A stretch of 64,000 nt of DNA from Actinernus sp. WN-2022 (GCA_030867875.1 JAOWCC010001634.1:51246021-51310020); one strand, 5' to 3'. Shown: positions 1 through 11,820, counted from the stretch's first letter. Numbers and translations: made by a program. Notes: a model not told the origin generated them from the sequence alone.

Positions 1-2
1 AA

Positions 3-394
3 GCAAGAAAGCTAGAAGTAGGCGATACTGTTCAGGTACGCAACTACTCAGGAGGTTCCAAATGGCTATCGGGTACGATAGTCGAGAAGACAGGACTGCC
101 AAGATCTAGTTAGAAGATGGTCTGATTGTGAGAAGACACCATGACCAGATACTTCCCAGACAAGTGCAGAGTTAGATAGATCCTGTTCTGCTACAAGAGA
201 CACGTGAGGAGGCACCACCTGAAGTTTCGTTGCAACAGAGCGTTGCGGCAGAGAGAAGTGTAAAGTCACCGGCTCCTGCTGTGACCAGTCCATACGAAGA
301 AGTGTCTTTTCCACGTACGGGCGATGATCCTGTTACGACACCGCCTAGGCATTACCCACCAAGAGAGCGTAAACCACCAAAACGTTTTCAGTGA
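3..394 (+). pseudogene. Ty3/gypsy pol 3' end: integrase C-terminal domain and tail (decayed)
   Basis: Reading the plus strand from base 3 gives a segment typical of the small C-terminal domain of Ty3/gypsy integrase (EVGDTVQVRNYSGG followed by WLSGTIVEKTG). The frame then breaks at about 108; the continuation in another frame gives the expected RRHHDQ block, then a proline-rich tail ending in RKPPKRF just before a stop at 392-394. This domain order and tail are standard for gypsy pol. The break shows the copy is dead. The upstream integrase core lies outside the window, and a polypurine tract and LTR-like sequence follow directly. Confidence 0.75.
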
Positions 395-463
395 GAACTT
401 ACAAGTGACACTGTGATAACTGCCGTTACATTTGAGATATCGTCTTATCCCAGTTTAGAGACT

Positions 464-596
464 AGAGGGAGGAATGTAGTGGCCTGGACAGTAGTAGTAT
501 TAGCTCGTGTAGGACTGGGTCCGAACCTAGTCATGTGACATTGTTATGTTTTGTTATCGTCGTGGTTGAGAATAAAACATGGTCGGAACCATCACA
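464..596 (+). mobile_element. Polypurine tract and partial 3' LTR of the gypsy element
   Basis: A purine run (464-474) is followed by TGTAGTGG, the layout of a polypurine tract next to an LTR that begins with TG. An AATAAA lies at 571-576. The LTR appears to be cut short by the foldback element that starts at 597; no second LTR copy was found in the window, so its length is unknown. Confidence 0.5.
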
Positions 597-995
597 GGGA
601 ACCTCTGCTGAAAAACAATGTTTGTTCTCAAGTGTTTGTCTACTGTTGTGTTTGTCTCCAGTAAATTGTACACTAGATGTCATTTATGCATCGATTTTCC
701 TGTCGATAAAACTCATTTGAATTTCCTGCGCGCCGCCATCTTGGATCTCAGACGTCACAGTGTTGTCCCTATTGTTGCACAACAAGAGCTATTATTTTCT
801 GACAGTAGGGACAACCCCTTGACGTCATAACATCCAATATGGCGGCGCGCAGGAAATTCAAATGAGTTTTATCGACAGGAAATTGGTGAATAAATGACAT
901 CTAGTGTACAATTTACTGGAGACAAACACAGAAACAGACTTAGGCATTCATAACGAACACTTGAGAGCAAACATTGTTTTTCGGCCGAGATTCCC
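597..995. mobile_element. Foldback (long inverted repeat) MITE, about 399 bp
   Basis: The left arm (from GGGAACCTCTGC) and the right arm (reverse complement begins GGGAATCTCGGC) pair over almost the whole element, including a CGCGCCGCCAT block at about 728-738 and its complement at about 840-850. The arms meet near 785. No clear target-site duplication was seen. It lies at the junction between the LTR remnant and the next LINE. Confidence 0.75.
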
Positions 996-2985
996 TTTAA
1001 CAAAGTATTATACCAGGACTTAGTTTATGTTACGCTGCGGCTAAAGAAAGCACGCTCCAAGCCAGTGTTTGTCACTATTAGGAGTTTTAAACATTACAAG
1101 CCTGATGCATTCTACAACGACATATCTGAAGCACCGTGGTCTGTAGTAGATTCTTTCTGCGATGTCGAGGATAAATTGTATGCATTTAATTATCTATTAC
1201 ATACTTGATCAACACGCAGCTGTTAAAACTTTCAAAGTTCGCGGGAGACCAAATCCATGCGCAACCGACAGTATTCGCGGAGTAATAAAAACTAGGGATC
1301 ATTGGAGAAAGGTGGCTAAGATAACTAACGATCCTATGGCGTGGTCTGCTTACAAGAACTTTAAGCGCGAGGTGAAACGGGAAATCAGAATTGCAGAGCG
1401 AGAATTTGTTAACGATCAGATCAAGTGAAATGACACCAACAGCATTTGGAAGGCAATTTGCCTTTGCATCCCTAACAAGTCGACTTCTCAGAAAACTTTT
1501 ATCAAAGACGACAAAACTGTTGCGGAGGAATTTAATCAATTCTTCGTCTCTGTTGGTCAAAATACTGTCGATAAGATTAAATCCCTGGCTAGTAAATGTA
1601 ACTTTGAACTTAACGAAACTCCTTTCACCCCAAGATGCTACCCAATGGATGAGCAATTTACCTTCAGTGTCGTACAAAGTAAACTCATCAAAGACAAAAT
1701 AACATCAATGTCTTCAAACAAAGCCCCTGGGATTGACAAAATTCCAATCCGTGTTATTAAAGACTACCTCCTTCCCATTCTTCCTACAATTACGTCTACT
1801 GTCAACGCCTGCCTTGTCTCTTCCATCTTCCCTACTGTCTGGAAAATAGCGGAAGTTACACCTATCCCTAAAGACGGCGACCATGAACAAGCAAACAACA
1901 ACAGACCTATCTCGTTACTACCGGTTCTATCGAAAGTTTGTTAAAGGTTCGCCCATAAGCAATTCACGTCGTATCTACTCGCAAAGGGAAGGCTAACAAA
2001 GAACCAAAGCGGAAATAAGAAATGGCATTCGACCGAGACATCTGTGATCCAAACAACTGACGCGATCCTTAACGCCACTGATCAAAAGAAATTAACTGCT
2101 GTCGTGCTTCTAGATATGAGCAAGGCCTTCGATAGCAGCAATCACGAGATACTCATATCGACATTGCAAGATGTCGGCGTCTCTGGCTCTAGCCTCCAGT
2201 GGTTCCTCAGTTACCTCTCTGACAGACAACAAGTGATACGGATCCACTCAGCAGTGTCTGAGCCCCTTCCTGTGGTCAGCGGTGTGCCTCAGGGAAGCAT
2301 CCTTGGTCCGCTTCTCTTCAGTATATATGTTAACGATCTTCCTTCAGTACCACAGAAATGCAGTTCTCAGTGTTATTTAGATGATACAAAGCTCCACGTT
2401 TCGTTCCACTTACAAAACAAGCTAACTACTATTGCTGACATGAATCAGGACCTACTTAATATACGTAACTGGTGTTTCAACAATTTCCTGCTTCTTAACT
2501 CAGACAAGACAAAGCTTATGGTGTTTGGTAGCAGACAGATGGTGACTAAACTACAAGACTTCAGTTTAGAGCTAATGAACACATAATTAAAACCGTATCT
2601 TCGTGCATGTCTCGTCTGGGACAAATAAATCGTGCTAAACATGCATTCGACAGACAAACGTTGCTAACAGTCATTAATGCCTTAGTTTTTAGCAAATTAT
2701 TTTATTGCTCAAATGTGTGGGGAAATGCCACTAACTCTAATATCAATAAACTACAGGCTGTACAGAACTTTGCATGCCGTATCGTTAGCGGTGCACGGAA
2801 GGTCGACCACGTAACACCAATTTTAAAGGAACTACACTGGCTGCCAGTTTCAAGCCAGCTCCATTATCGTAGTGCGATAACGGCTTTTAAGTGCATGACT
2901 GGCTGTGTCCCTAATTACCTTTCTTCTCAATTTATTATTAATGTGAGAAATTTCCATCCAAAGTCCTAGAAAAATTCAACATCTT
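996..2985 (+). pseudogene. LINE (CR1/L2-like) ORF2 remnant: end of endonuclease linker plus reverse transcriptase
   Basis: Several adjoining frames together encode a non-LTR reverse transcriptase. Visible motifs are NNNRPISLLPVLSKV (about 1890-1940), the motif A block LLDMSKAFDSSNHEIL (about 2110), motif B SGVPQGSILGPLL (about 2278) and a motif C that reads YLDDT instead of the usual YADDT or FADDT (about 2374). The thumb/C-terminal block HVTPILKELHWLPVSSQL follows at about 2810. In-frame stops near 1426, 1942 and 2584 and frame changes show it is inactive. The 5' part is missing; the foldback element abuts it. Confidence 0.85.
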
Positions 2986-3258
2986 GCCATTTCCATCGAA
3001 GAAACCTTCGGTTTCAGCAAAACTTTGCTCGCGTTTTGGCCACTGTACTCGTGTGGTGTTCGTCGTGTCAAATAAATCTCGGGGTAAAAAACGACCTTCG
3101 GCTCTGACAAGGGCGCCAGTTGAAATATCCAGAGCTTGTTGGAAGGCTTTCCCACGAATGATGTTAAATAAAACATCAAGCTGTTTCCATTTGAGAGATG
3201 GGACTCCGCGACGGACTTTATCTCCTCTTATCTCTCCCGGGTCTCCACCATCTTGTTT
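2938..3258 (-). other. Open frame of 106 codons, origin unknown
   Basis: On the minus strand the frame is open from just after a stop at 3259-3261 to a TAA at 2938-2940, with no early methionine. The translation includes GVPSLKWKQLDVLFNIIRG and EGRFLPRDLFDTTNTT, which looks coding-like (mixed composition, no low complexity). I do not recognise the family. It overlaps the LINE 3' end and could be an exon fragment or part of another decayed mobile element. Confidence 0.3.
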
Positions 3259-3309
3259 TCACTGTGTTAAGTTATGTAAATAAATTAAGTGACCCGTAGT
3301 GTCCCGAGC

Positions 3310-3430
3310 GATATCGAATCTGATTGGTTGGCCCTGTCATGTGTTGAGCCAACTCGCGACGACAAAGAATAAAAATAATAAACACGCGATTTCTGACTCG
3401 TCCCGGCCAAAGGACTGGCCCGAGTAATCC
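3310..3430 (+). repeat. Dispersed repeat, copy 1
   Basis: CTGATTGGTTG at one end and a GGCCAAAGGACTGGCCCGAG block at the other, with an A-rich middle. Related copies lie at about 11680-11820 (plus) and 17205-17370 (minus). It looks like a short non-autonomous element; class not identified. Confidence 0.5.
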
Positions 3431-4050
3431 CGATAGACATCCTTGTCTTGCTCTACCCTCTAGCTGGAAGACGTTTGATGCAAAACCGTTATTTATTGTA
3501 CGCTGGATCCTGAAATTCAGACAGGGCTTAGTTCGTTTATCATTCTAGCGACGACAGGAGTTTTGTGGCATTTCAATGACGAAAAGTGAGGATTGTAAGT
3601 GATTGTGGCAGAAGTCTTCGGAAGATTCCAGCCTTCTCTTATTCTTAGGTGGTGAGCCGAGGTGTATGAAAAACTCCTAAAAACACCCTAAAATGGGTCC
3701 AAGAGAAGAAAACCCACAAAGGAAACAACATGGAAGCGAAAAAGTATGTTTATTTATACATTATACACAGTTTGAAAGGATTTATAAAACCCCATACATA
3801 TCTTGTCACAGTCATATTTTCACAAACCCATAGATTGGGCTGCCTGTGTCTTAATATTCCAATGTTCACAGGGCCAGGAAGTCTTATAGTCATCAGTGCC
3901 TCTAATAAAAGTTTTAAGGTCTACATGTTCTGATACAAGATGGATGCCCGTATTTTTTTCAACAACAAACTGATCACGTCAGGAAAATACGAGGTTGGCG
4001 AGTAAACAGTGACATGTTCGTTTAGCCAATCAAAGAGCGAGAAATCAGAC
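3431..4050. other. No gene recognised
   Basis: Only short unconvincing open frames. AT-rich unique-looking sequence between the dispersed repeat and the antisense LINE fragment. Confidence 0.4.
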
Positions 4051-4054
4051 AGAC

Positions 4055-4700
4055 TTTTTTTATTTAGACACGGTAAAAACATCAGTACAGTTACATACAC
4101 TAATTAAAATATACATAACTTGGCGAAAATAAATGGAGTAACGTGTTTGCCGAGTGGTCCGGTAATGAAAACAGCTTTTCGACGCCCCTCTTAAAATGCG
4201 CGAGATACCTTGACTCTCTTAGTTCTTTCGGGAGCCCGTTCCACAGAAAAGCCCCAGAATAGCTAAAACTGCGTTTTAGGTATGGGTAGTTGTAGTTTGT
4301 TCTCAGAATCTCTTAAATCGTAATTAGAATTCCGAGAGGATAGGATAGATTCCGAGTGTCATAGTTAGAATTTGTTACTGTCCCAGCCGCACGATTTTTA
4401 GTGGAGTTTTTGGAGCCTGTCACTTAGACTAAGTCCGTTCGCGATCGTATCACTGTGCATGGTCTAGGACAGTGTCACATCTATATTTAGTCAAAGGGAT
4501 TTGGTGTAATCAACTTTGTTTATTTCTTTTCCCACAATACGTATGTCGATATCGCAAGCGAACCGATGACCATAAACTCAGTTAGCTACATTTAGACTGA
4601 GCTTATTGGCCCTTATCCAGATGTTAACGTTTGCTAATTCTTTATTGACCATTTTTTGGAGATCATAGTTGGTAGAGGCAGCAAGTGCGATACCTAATGA
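4055..4700 (-). pseudogene. LINE 3' fragment (CR1/L2-like), antisense
   Basis: The reverse complement reads the usual C-terminal end of CR1/L2-like ORF2, with an SGAFLWNGLPKELRES-type block at about 4200-4255 and an NKLSLNV block near 4590. Intervening frames are broken. Only the 3' part of the element remains. Confidence 0.65.
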
Positions 4701-5034
4701 ATTATGATATACCAACCAATCATATTCGTTTCCCAGATTTCTGGGAAGAACCACGTGACCTGGAACACGATTAACGAACGTAACTCACAGACGCTCTCCC
4801 GAGGGTGAGCAGCCACTGTATACAGGTAGCCTGCAATTCGCTTCCTTCCCCCTCCCCCCTTCTCTCGCATTTTTGTACTCGCCCCATTCTTAATCGTGCT
4901 CTTCCCAGTGGTTCTCGAGCAAGCGAGCTACAAGCTCTATTCAGTTTGCGAGCGAAGCGAACCAAAAAGCAACAGCTAGAAACGCCTGCATTGCAGACAC
5001 AGGCTATGATTTTAGGAGAAATTTAGAGCAACTT

Positions 5035-5200
5035 GAAACTGATCCGTTCACTGTAACCGAAATCAAGTTTATAAAAAAAATAGCTTTCGTAATCCACTTT
5101 AATCTTTGCCACCTCCATTGAAAATGTTTGAAAAACATATCAGGACATTCACATGGTATTTCTCTTCTATCTCAGGGCGTTATTTATGGTTTTATTTTAA
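5035..5200 (+). repeat. Dispersed repeat shared with 15345-15500
   Basis: Both places contain TTCACTGTAACC(G/A)AAATCAAGT, then a CCACTT(T/C)AATCTTTGCCA block and a GGTATTTCTCTTCTAT block in the same order and spacing, on the same strand. Divergence is moderate. Family unknown. Confidence 0.65.
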
Positions 5201-5251
5201 AGAAAATTGAAGGTTCAATTCGATTTGCAGTGTCTTTTAACCAGATTGTTA

Positions 5252-5315
5252 AGTCCAGCATGTCCGCTGACACCTATCAATCACGGTCAGCATGTCCGCT
5301 GACACCTATCGATCA
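5252..5315 (+). repeat. Short tandem duplication
   Basis: The string CAGCATGTCCGCTGACACC occurs twice, 30 bp apart (about 5258 and 5288). It may belong to the untranslated leader or LTR of the gypsy element that follows; no LTR ends could be defined. Confidence 0.5.
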
Positions 5316-5574
5316 TATCTAGGGAGAGTGGATGATCTATAATAGGACACTGTCAGTTATCAGTCTTTGTTGCCTGTTAATTAAAGTACGTTAGATTTTC
5401 TTGATACAATATTCCCATTTTTGTACTGACCCACAAATCAGCCTCTGTTAATATTATGGGTGACTAGTTCTTGTAAAAAACTAGTGTTGATCTGCGTCGG
5501 CGGAGAAAATAATGGTATGATGAGCTACAACATGTTCAAAATTCCGCTGCGCGGCTCCTTACTTATAGTCGCAA

Positions 5575-7141
5575 ATATGGCAGCTGAAAACACGGCAGAT
5601 GAGCTCACTTCTGAAGTGTGTCAACTAATCCATGAACCATCAGACTCACAATGCTTTACAGCTACAAAGTCATGTAACACTCCTGCAATCGGAGCATGAT
5701 CAGGAAGAAGTTACTTTGAATCCGCATGAGCCTGTATCTGCACATACTAAAATGCTAAATGCTGGTCTAGTCCAAGACTCGTCACTACTTAATCCCTTCA
5801 CTCAAATGGAAGACCCAGAGCCTAACTTCATTCAGAATCCATCATCATCGCAGTACCATCTGAAATTACGAGATGAGCCGAGGCTAGACACTGACCAATA
5901 CAAGCATGTCGGTACAACAACCCTTGTGCATTTCGATGCCCTACTAAAGGAATACCCACATGCATTTCTCCTACCAGGATCGCCACCCCGTCGCATGCAA
6001 GGTATTGAGCATCGAATCGAAACTGGTAGTGATCCACCCACGTATAAGCCACCCTACAGGTTGTCGCCAGCAGAATTCAAAGGCGTCCGCCTACAAATTA
6101 ACGATATGCTACATCAGCAGATCATACAACCGTCATAGTCTCCTTGGGGTGCCCCAGCCATACTAGTTCGACGTAAGGATGAACACGGCAAACCCCAACC
6201 ACCTCGCTTTGTCGTTGACTACCGGGCACTCAATGCACTCACAAAAAGCGATGGATGTCCCCTCCCCCAGGTAATCGACATCTTGGACTGGTTGGGCGGT
6301 TGGTAAGCTGTTTGCAAAACTTGGTCTTGCCAGTGGATATTGGAAGGTCCCAGTACGACAACGTGATAGAGAAAAAACTGCAGTTGTAACCCACTGTTGG
6401 TCTCTTTGAGTTCCTATCCATGCCCTTTGGTTTAAAGACATTAGGTGCAACCTTTCAACGCTTAATGCAAGCAACATTTGCCGACTACATGATGGGCGAT
6501 GTAACTGGAAGCAGTGACAATCAAGAAGGTTTTTGCATGCCTTACGTAGATTACCTGTGCGTCAGAAGCTCGTCAAAAGACTGTCAAACATCGAAGCACT
6601 GGACCATTGGCCCCGTATAAGAAGATAATCGAAAGAGCCACCAGTGTTGGTATGCAGTTTAAACCCTCAAAGTGTTCCTTCTTCTCAACGTCCTTGAAAG
6701 TCTTAGGACACGTTGTAACTCAGTCTGGTCGACTGCCAGACCCAAAGAAGGTCGAAGCCATTAGTCAATTTCCTATGATTAACTCAAAAACAGCCATACA
6801 GAAATTCCTTGGGATCATGCATTGGATTCTACAGGCATCATATCCCAAACCTAAATCAGCGAACATCTCATCTCATCTCATCTTCGATGGAGACCTTATC
6901 TGTTGGGACGTAATTAGTTTATTATTGAGACTGACCATGCCAATCTCAAATGGTTGTGTTCAGTGGCCCCACAGAATGCCAAGCTCGTCAGATGGGCTAC
7001 ATGCACTCTTAGCTGAATATGACTTTGAATTACGCCATCGATCAGGCCTTACCAATGTAGTACCGGACGCACTTTCTCGATGTCCGTTATCGTCCCCTGG
7101 TGATAGAAAGGACTGTGATTCAATCATAGCTGAAACAAACA
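5575..7141 (+). pseudogene. Ty3/gypsy pol remnant: reverse transcriptase and RNase H (5' part)
   Basis: The frames in order show a gypsy pol: a protease-RT linker, the RT block SPWGAPAILVRRKDEHG (about 6138-6190) with VVDYRALNALT, then YWKVPV, a MPFGL block (about 6420), a motif C altered to YVDYL where YVDDI/L is expected (about 6543), and the RNase H-connection block VLGHVVTQSG. Internal deletion removes most of RNase H: the frame jumps from KFLGI near 6815 to ETDHANLKW near 6930. It ends with the RHRSGLTNVVPDALSR tether block. Several stops and frame changes make it inactive. A LINE is inserted at 7142; pol resumes at about 8848. Confidence 0.85.
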
Positions 7142-8816
7142 TGCTATTGCCGATGCTATGCTATTGCCGATCTTCATTCAATTATGAATGAGTCATTTCT
7201 ATCTGGATATTTTCCAGACAGATTAAAAACACAAAAAATTATTCCCCTCTTCAAAGGTGGTTCAAGACTCTCTGTGATTAACTACAGACCAATTTCTCTT
7301 TTACCTATTTTTTCAAAACTTTTTGAACAAGTCATGCTTTCTAGACTTAAATCCTTTTTAGAAACTAAGCAAATTATATTTAAACATCAATATGGTTTTC
7401 AAAAAAAGAAATCAACAGTACTAGCAGTTTTAGATTTATTAAATAACATTATTGAATCATTTGAAAAGAACTCATTTTCCACAGCTATCTTTCTTGATAC
7501 TGTAAATCATGACATTTTACTTGACAAATTAGAACACTATGGCTTAAGAGGAGTTCCTAAAAATTGGTTTTATTCTTATTTAACAAATAGACAGCAAGTA
7601 GTATCCATAAATGGCAACTTATCGAGCAAACTTACCGTTGAATGTGGTGTACCTCAAGATCAGTACTAGGGCCAATTATATTCCTTTTATACATCAATGA
7701 TATCCCAAATTCTTTTAAATCTCAATCAAAATGTTTTCTTTTTGCAGATGACACTAGTTTATTTCACTCTTCTAAAAACTTAGATGAACTTGAAACCTCC
7801 ATAAATCAAGATTTAAGTGACATTCAAGAGTGGTTATTATGTAACAAATTGTCTCTTAATGCAACAAAATCAAACTATGTTATTTTTCGTGCCAAGAACA
7901 AAAAGTTACCGAGACCACTCACTTTAAAAATAAATAATTAAATCATTGAAGAAAGAAGTCGAACAAAATATTTGGGTGTCATTATTGACAAAAATTTGAC
8001 ATGGAAGGACCACATAGCCTCCGTAAAAACAAAACTTGCCAAAGTTGTTGGGATCATATTTAAAGCAAGACATTACGCTCCTCTTCCAGTATTGAAACAA
8101 ATTTATTCCTCTCTTTTCTACCCACACTTAAATTATGCGAATTTATTATGGGGTAATGCTCTTATTTCAACTTTGAAACCTATTGAAAGTCTTCAGAAAA
8201 AAGTTGTTCGAGCCATTCTACATGAAAATTGGAATAGCCACACTACTCCACTTTTCTATAAATTAAATCTTCTAAAATTAAAAGACATCCATAAACTTCA
8301 TTCTAGCCTTTTCATGCATGATGTAATCCATAAAACTATCCCTGATACATTCTTAGCCATGTTTACTCCCTTAAATGAAATTCACCATTACGAAACAAGA
8401 CAGAAAAACAAACAAATATTTTTTCTGGAGTCCATTAGAACTGACTACAAAGAAAGGTTTATAAATTTTAATGGCATTAAAATTTGCAAAGAAATTCCTG
8501 ACTCTATTAAATCAGATAAGCGTCACTTATTTAAACAAAATTACACATCATACTTAATAAATCAATATGCTGGGCCATGATTAGTTAATTAATCTATTAC
8601 ATATAATATACAGACTTACTCAAGCAAAATAATTTATAAAATTCACCTCTTCCCCTTTTTCAACTCTTTGCAAATTGCAAATTAGTCTCTTTGTCTTTTG
8701 TGGTGTGAAAAGGGGGTCCCGGCTAGATAGCTTTCGTGGTTTTTTTCGGGTCCTCCTACTCAGTCTATTATTTATTTATTATTTACTACTTGTAACTTTA
8801 AGAGTGAACAAATAAA

Positions 8817-8847
<31 letters not shown>
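7142..8847 (+). pseudogene. LINE (CR1/L2-like), 5'-truncated, inserted in the gypsy pol
   Basis: Three consecutive open segments (7184-7669, 7642-7941, 7972-8580) form one reverse transcriptase with C-terminal domain. Motifs include INYRPISLLPIFSKLFEQV, motif B start VECGVPQ, an intact FADDTSLF motif C (about 7740) and the thumb YLGVIIDKNLTWKDHI. Motif A is damaged: FLD runs directly into TVNHDILL, so six codons including a catalytic aspartate region are missing. A frameshift follows GVPQ, and a TAA sits at about 7939. After the stop at 8578 comes an AT-rich tail ending in a (TTG)n run, the usual 3' end of this LINE type. Confidence 0.9.
8817..8847 (+). repeat. (TTG)n microsatellite, LINE 3' tail
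   Basis: About ten TTG units terminate the LINE and mark its insertion junction with the gypsy sequence. Confidence 0.9.
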
Positions 8848-9180
8848 GAAGCTTTGCTTACCTCACCACTGCAATGGGATTCGACATCTATCCCACAGTA
8901 ACAGGTAGAGACCAAGTACCTTAATTTCTTACTGTACGTAAACTTGGCTACAACAGTGACAGATTCAGTGACAGATCTGATTCAAGCAACACAACTATTG
9001 ATCAACTGCCAGATGACAGTAATCCACTCACCATACTGGATATGCCAAGAGGAGATTTTGTAAAACTCCAACACATCGATGAAACTCTGAAGATAGTGTA
9101 TGATTACTTGTCTGCAAAATGTTGTCCATCTGTCATTTCCCAACTTCCTTCCAGGAGCAGGATTCGGATTTAAAATATGA
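8848..9180 (+). pseudogene. Probable continuation of the gypsy pol (RNase H-integrase linker)
   Basis: One frame from about 8975 reads a hydrophilic stretch (including FVKLQHIDETLKIVYDYL) that resembles the linker ahead of the integrase zinc-binding region in gypsy pol. No catalytic integrase motif is visible. The position, directly after a LINE inserted in pol, supports the assignment more than the sequence does. Confidence 0.4.
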
Positions 9181-9235
9181 CCCGACACTGCATCAGTTTA
9201 GAAGATGTTCTGATGTACTCAGATGGGTTTCATGA

Positions 9236-9418
9236 TGATCGAAACCGCTCCTTGTAGTCGCGATGCATCGAGGTCGGGATGCCACATACAGTGCCGCCCT
9301 GGCAAGAGAGAGGAATGGGAAAGGCAGTTCAACGTTGAGTGTCTACAACATAAATCTCTTGACCAATCTCTTGGAGGCGAAACCGGAAGCCGGATCGTTG
9401 CCTGCGGAGGAGGCTAAA
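9236..9418 (+). other. Short open frame of 60 codons, unknown
   Basis: Between a TGA at 9236 and a TGA near 9418 the frame reads SKPLLVVAMHRGRD, then a segment ending LLEAKPEAGSLPAEEAK. It has coding-like composition but no methionine start and no recognised family. It may be a remnant of the gypsy element or an exon fragment. Confidence 0.25.
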
Positions 9419-10730
9419 TGATATATAGATATATCGAGTATTTTCAGTAAAATTCGCATTCTCGGGTATCAGTATAGTGGCATCGCGGAAACATTTGCCT
9501 GCTCAATGAAATGAGAAATACTACTGTAAAGTAACGTTAACGTATAACGAGGGTCGTTACTTCGGTTTTAGCAGCCTTTTACTGTTGTTACTTTCGGGAG
9601 GCCGACCTATAATATTTATCATTTGGGATTTTTTATAAACTGAATTAGTGAACTTCCATTTATAAACTGAATTACCGATAAAAACAGCCGAACAACTTCA
9701 AGAGAGAATTACGGATACCCATATTTGTATGCAACATTTAAAAGTTGTGAAGTGACTTCTGTTTTTACCAAACTCAGTCCACCAGATTTTTGAAGCCAGT
9801 TATGGTTTTTCTCAGTCCAAAGAGTCAGTTTTCTCATGCATATTTTTGTTCTCGAGATGCTTTGATGCCCTAAAAAAGTTTCGACAGAATACGATTTCAG
9901 AAATATTATTATTGGTATTATTATTTTATTTAAAAAAGTTTTATTTTTGTATTTAAATCATTTTTTGTTGGGGGGGGGGGGGGAGTGGGGGGATACTAGG
10001 GATTCTAACTCGGGATCCTAACTCGATAACAAGAGCCCATCTGGGCTTTCACTCGGGCCACATGAGATTGAAGATGAAATACACTTTCATTTGAAATCCT
10101 CTTAGTAATAACCAAAGGGAAGAATTATTAGCAGTCTTTAGGAGTGGCCGGTAGCGCGGTGACTTTCATTCTCTGCTCCCCTAGTATATATATACATGTA
10201 TGTAATTTAATATTTTTGTTTTCTCGTATGTAAATTAAAGTAGTTGATCTTTTATTGAAAACACTACTTATTCATGTGTGTATGTATGTTCAGACTACTA
10301 TCGTGCAGCTAGCTAGAGTCTTGAGATATCTGTCAGCAACTCGCAGCTAGTTAATAAATTAGTACTGTTCAGACCTAGTAACTTGGTAGGTTTTACTTTT
10401 TGTTTTTCCGTTCCAGTCGTAAACAGTCCGAGTTTGACCAAAGTGAAATGATCGAGCTGCTCGCGTCCGTAGATATATATTTCTTCGTTTGCACTTTTGA
10501 CATGATATAATTCTTCAAATGGCACCATTGTTTTATTTCTTATGTTTAATAATACAGTTCTCAGCTGTAAATAAAATAGAACATTCTATGGAAGATTTCT
10601 TGTCCTAAAGTTTGGAAACGTAACACATGCATTTGACGCTAGAAAGTTCAGTACTCGCAAGGTCAATTTACTAGTGGCAGTTTACTAGTTTGCACTATCG
10701 GCTGTTATGGAATGGAAACATACTTTCACA
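9419..10730. other. No gene recognised; G homopolymer
   Basis: AT-rich sequence without convincing coding potential. It holds a G-rich run at about 9968-9983 and short TA-rich tracts near 10185-10205. Confidence 0.4.
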
Positions 10731-10733
10731 GCT

Positions 10734-11230
10734 TAATATGTATGTCGATTGGTCAGAAGGATATCTTGTTTAAATGCTACGGTCCTTTCGGCATCAGGAA
10801 ATTTGTAAACGGGAGTTTTCGTACAGTATTTCAAGCTATGCTGTAGTGCGAGTTCAGTTACGCCACAAATGTCGGTGAAACTAATACCGTGTTCATTATT
10901 ATCGGTTTTCTCTATGGGTTCTCATGTATTCAATAATTACTTCTGGAGCTCCATATTTATGTCGATTGGTCACAATGATTTCCTCTTTCAGTTTTTCCCT
11001 TTAGTTTGGACATTAGGGATATATCCTTGGAGATTTCGTACAGTTTAGCGACCGTTGTGTCGAAAGTAGAAACGTTCGTTTGTCATGAAAGTGCGTAAAC
11101 AAACTGTCACAAGCGGTTTCATAGCAGCTCGATGTTTGACTCCCATATAGTCGATGATAACGTATATAGCTTCATATGTACGTCGATTTCTCACAAGGAT
11201 TTCCTCTTTCAGTTTTCCTCTCTCTTTGCT
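10734..11230 (+). repeat. Three diverged direct modules, spacing about 215-225 bp
   Basis: The block ATATGTATGTCGATTGGTCA and its variants begins near 10737, 10951 and 11174, followed in the second and third by GATTTCCTCTTTCAGTTTT. The downstream parts of each module are strongly diverged. It may be an old tandem duplication or a repeated regulatory element. Confidence 0.5.
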
Positions 11231-11679
11231 GGCAGTTCATGCTTCTTGTTCGGGTAGTTTCCCCACTGAGCCGTAACCACAAAACGAGCACAGCATTTCA
11301 GTTGGCATACACTGCGTACATCTGCTTAACTGATTAGATTTGTAAAAATCTTAGCGGATCATGTAAATATTCCGCTTGGCTCAAATATGAGGGTTTCTGC
11401 CGTCAAAGTTCATTTTTTGTTTCAGTTTTCCCCATATTAGCAGACTTGTATAATGTCTCGAGCTCTCCGAATCCAGTAGAAAGACTCTGGTTATTCTGTC
11501 GTAAAACATGGACCTGACCCAAATTTAGGTTGTATTGCATCATTGCCCACGATGGAATAGATTTCTGACAATGACTATTTGAAATTGATATCTCCTTGTC
11601 TCGCCTAGTAGTCTGAGCTTTGAATTTTCTTATCTGAGCGCGCCTGAGGAAATCTAACCTTTGTTTGCGTGACCAGCAC

Positions 11680-11820
11680 AGTGCAATCTGATTGGTTGGA
11701 ATTTGACCTTTAACGCATGCGCAGAAGCCGTCTGACATGAAATAAAAAATAAAAAAATAATAACCACTTGCATTTTCAGACTCGGCGCTGCCACAGGCAG
11801 CCCGAGTAAATAGCGAGACT
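11680..11820 (+). repeat. Dispersed repeat, copy 2
   Basis: AATCTGATTGGTTGGAAT at the left and CAGGCAGCCCGAGTAAA at the right with an A-rich core; related to 3310-3430 and, inverted, to 17205-17370. A 169-codon open frame on the minus strand (11403-11912) runs across it and is not believed. Confidence 0.5.
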
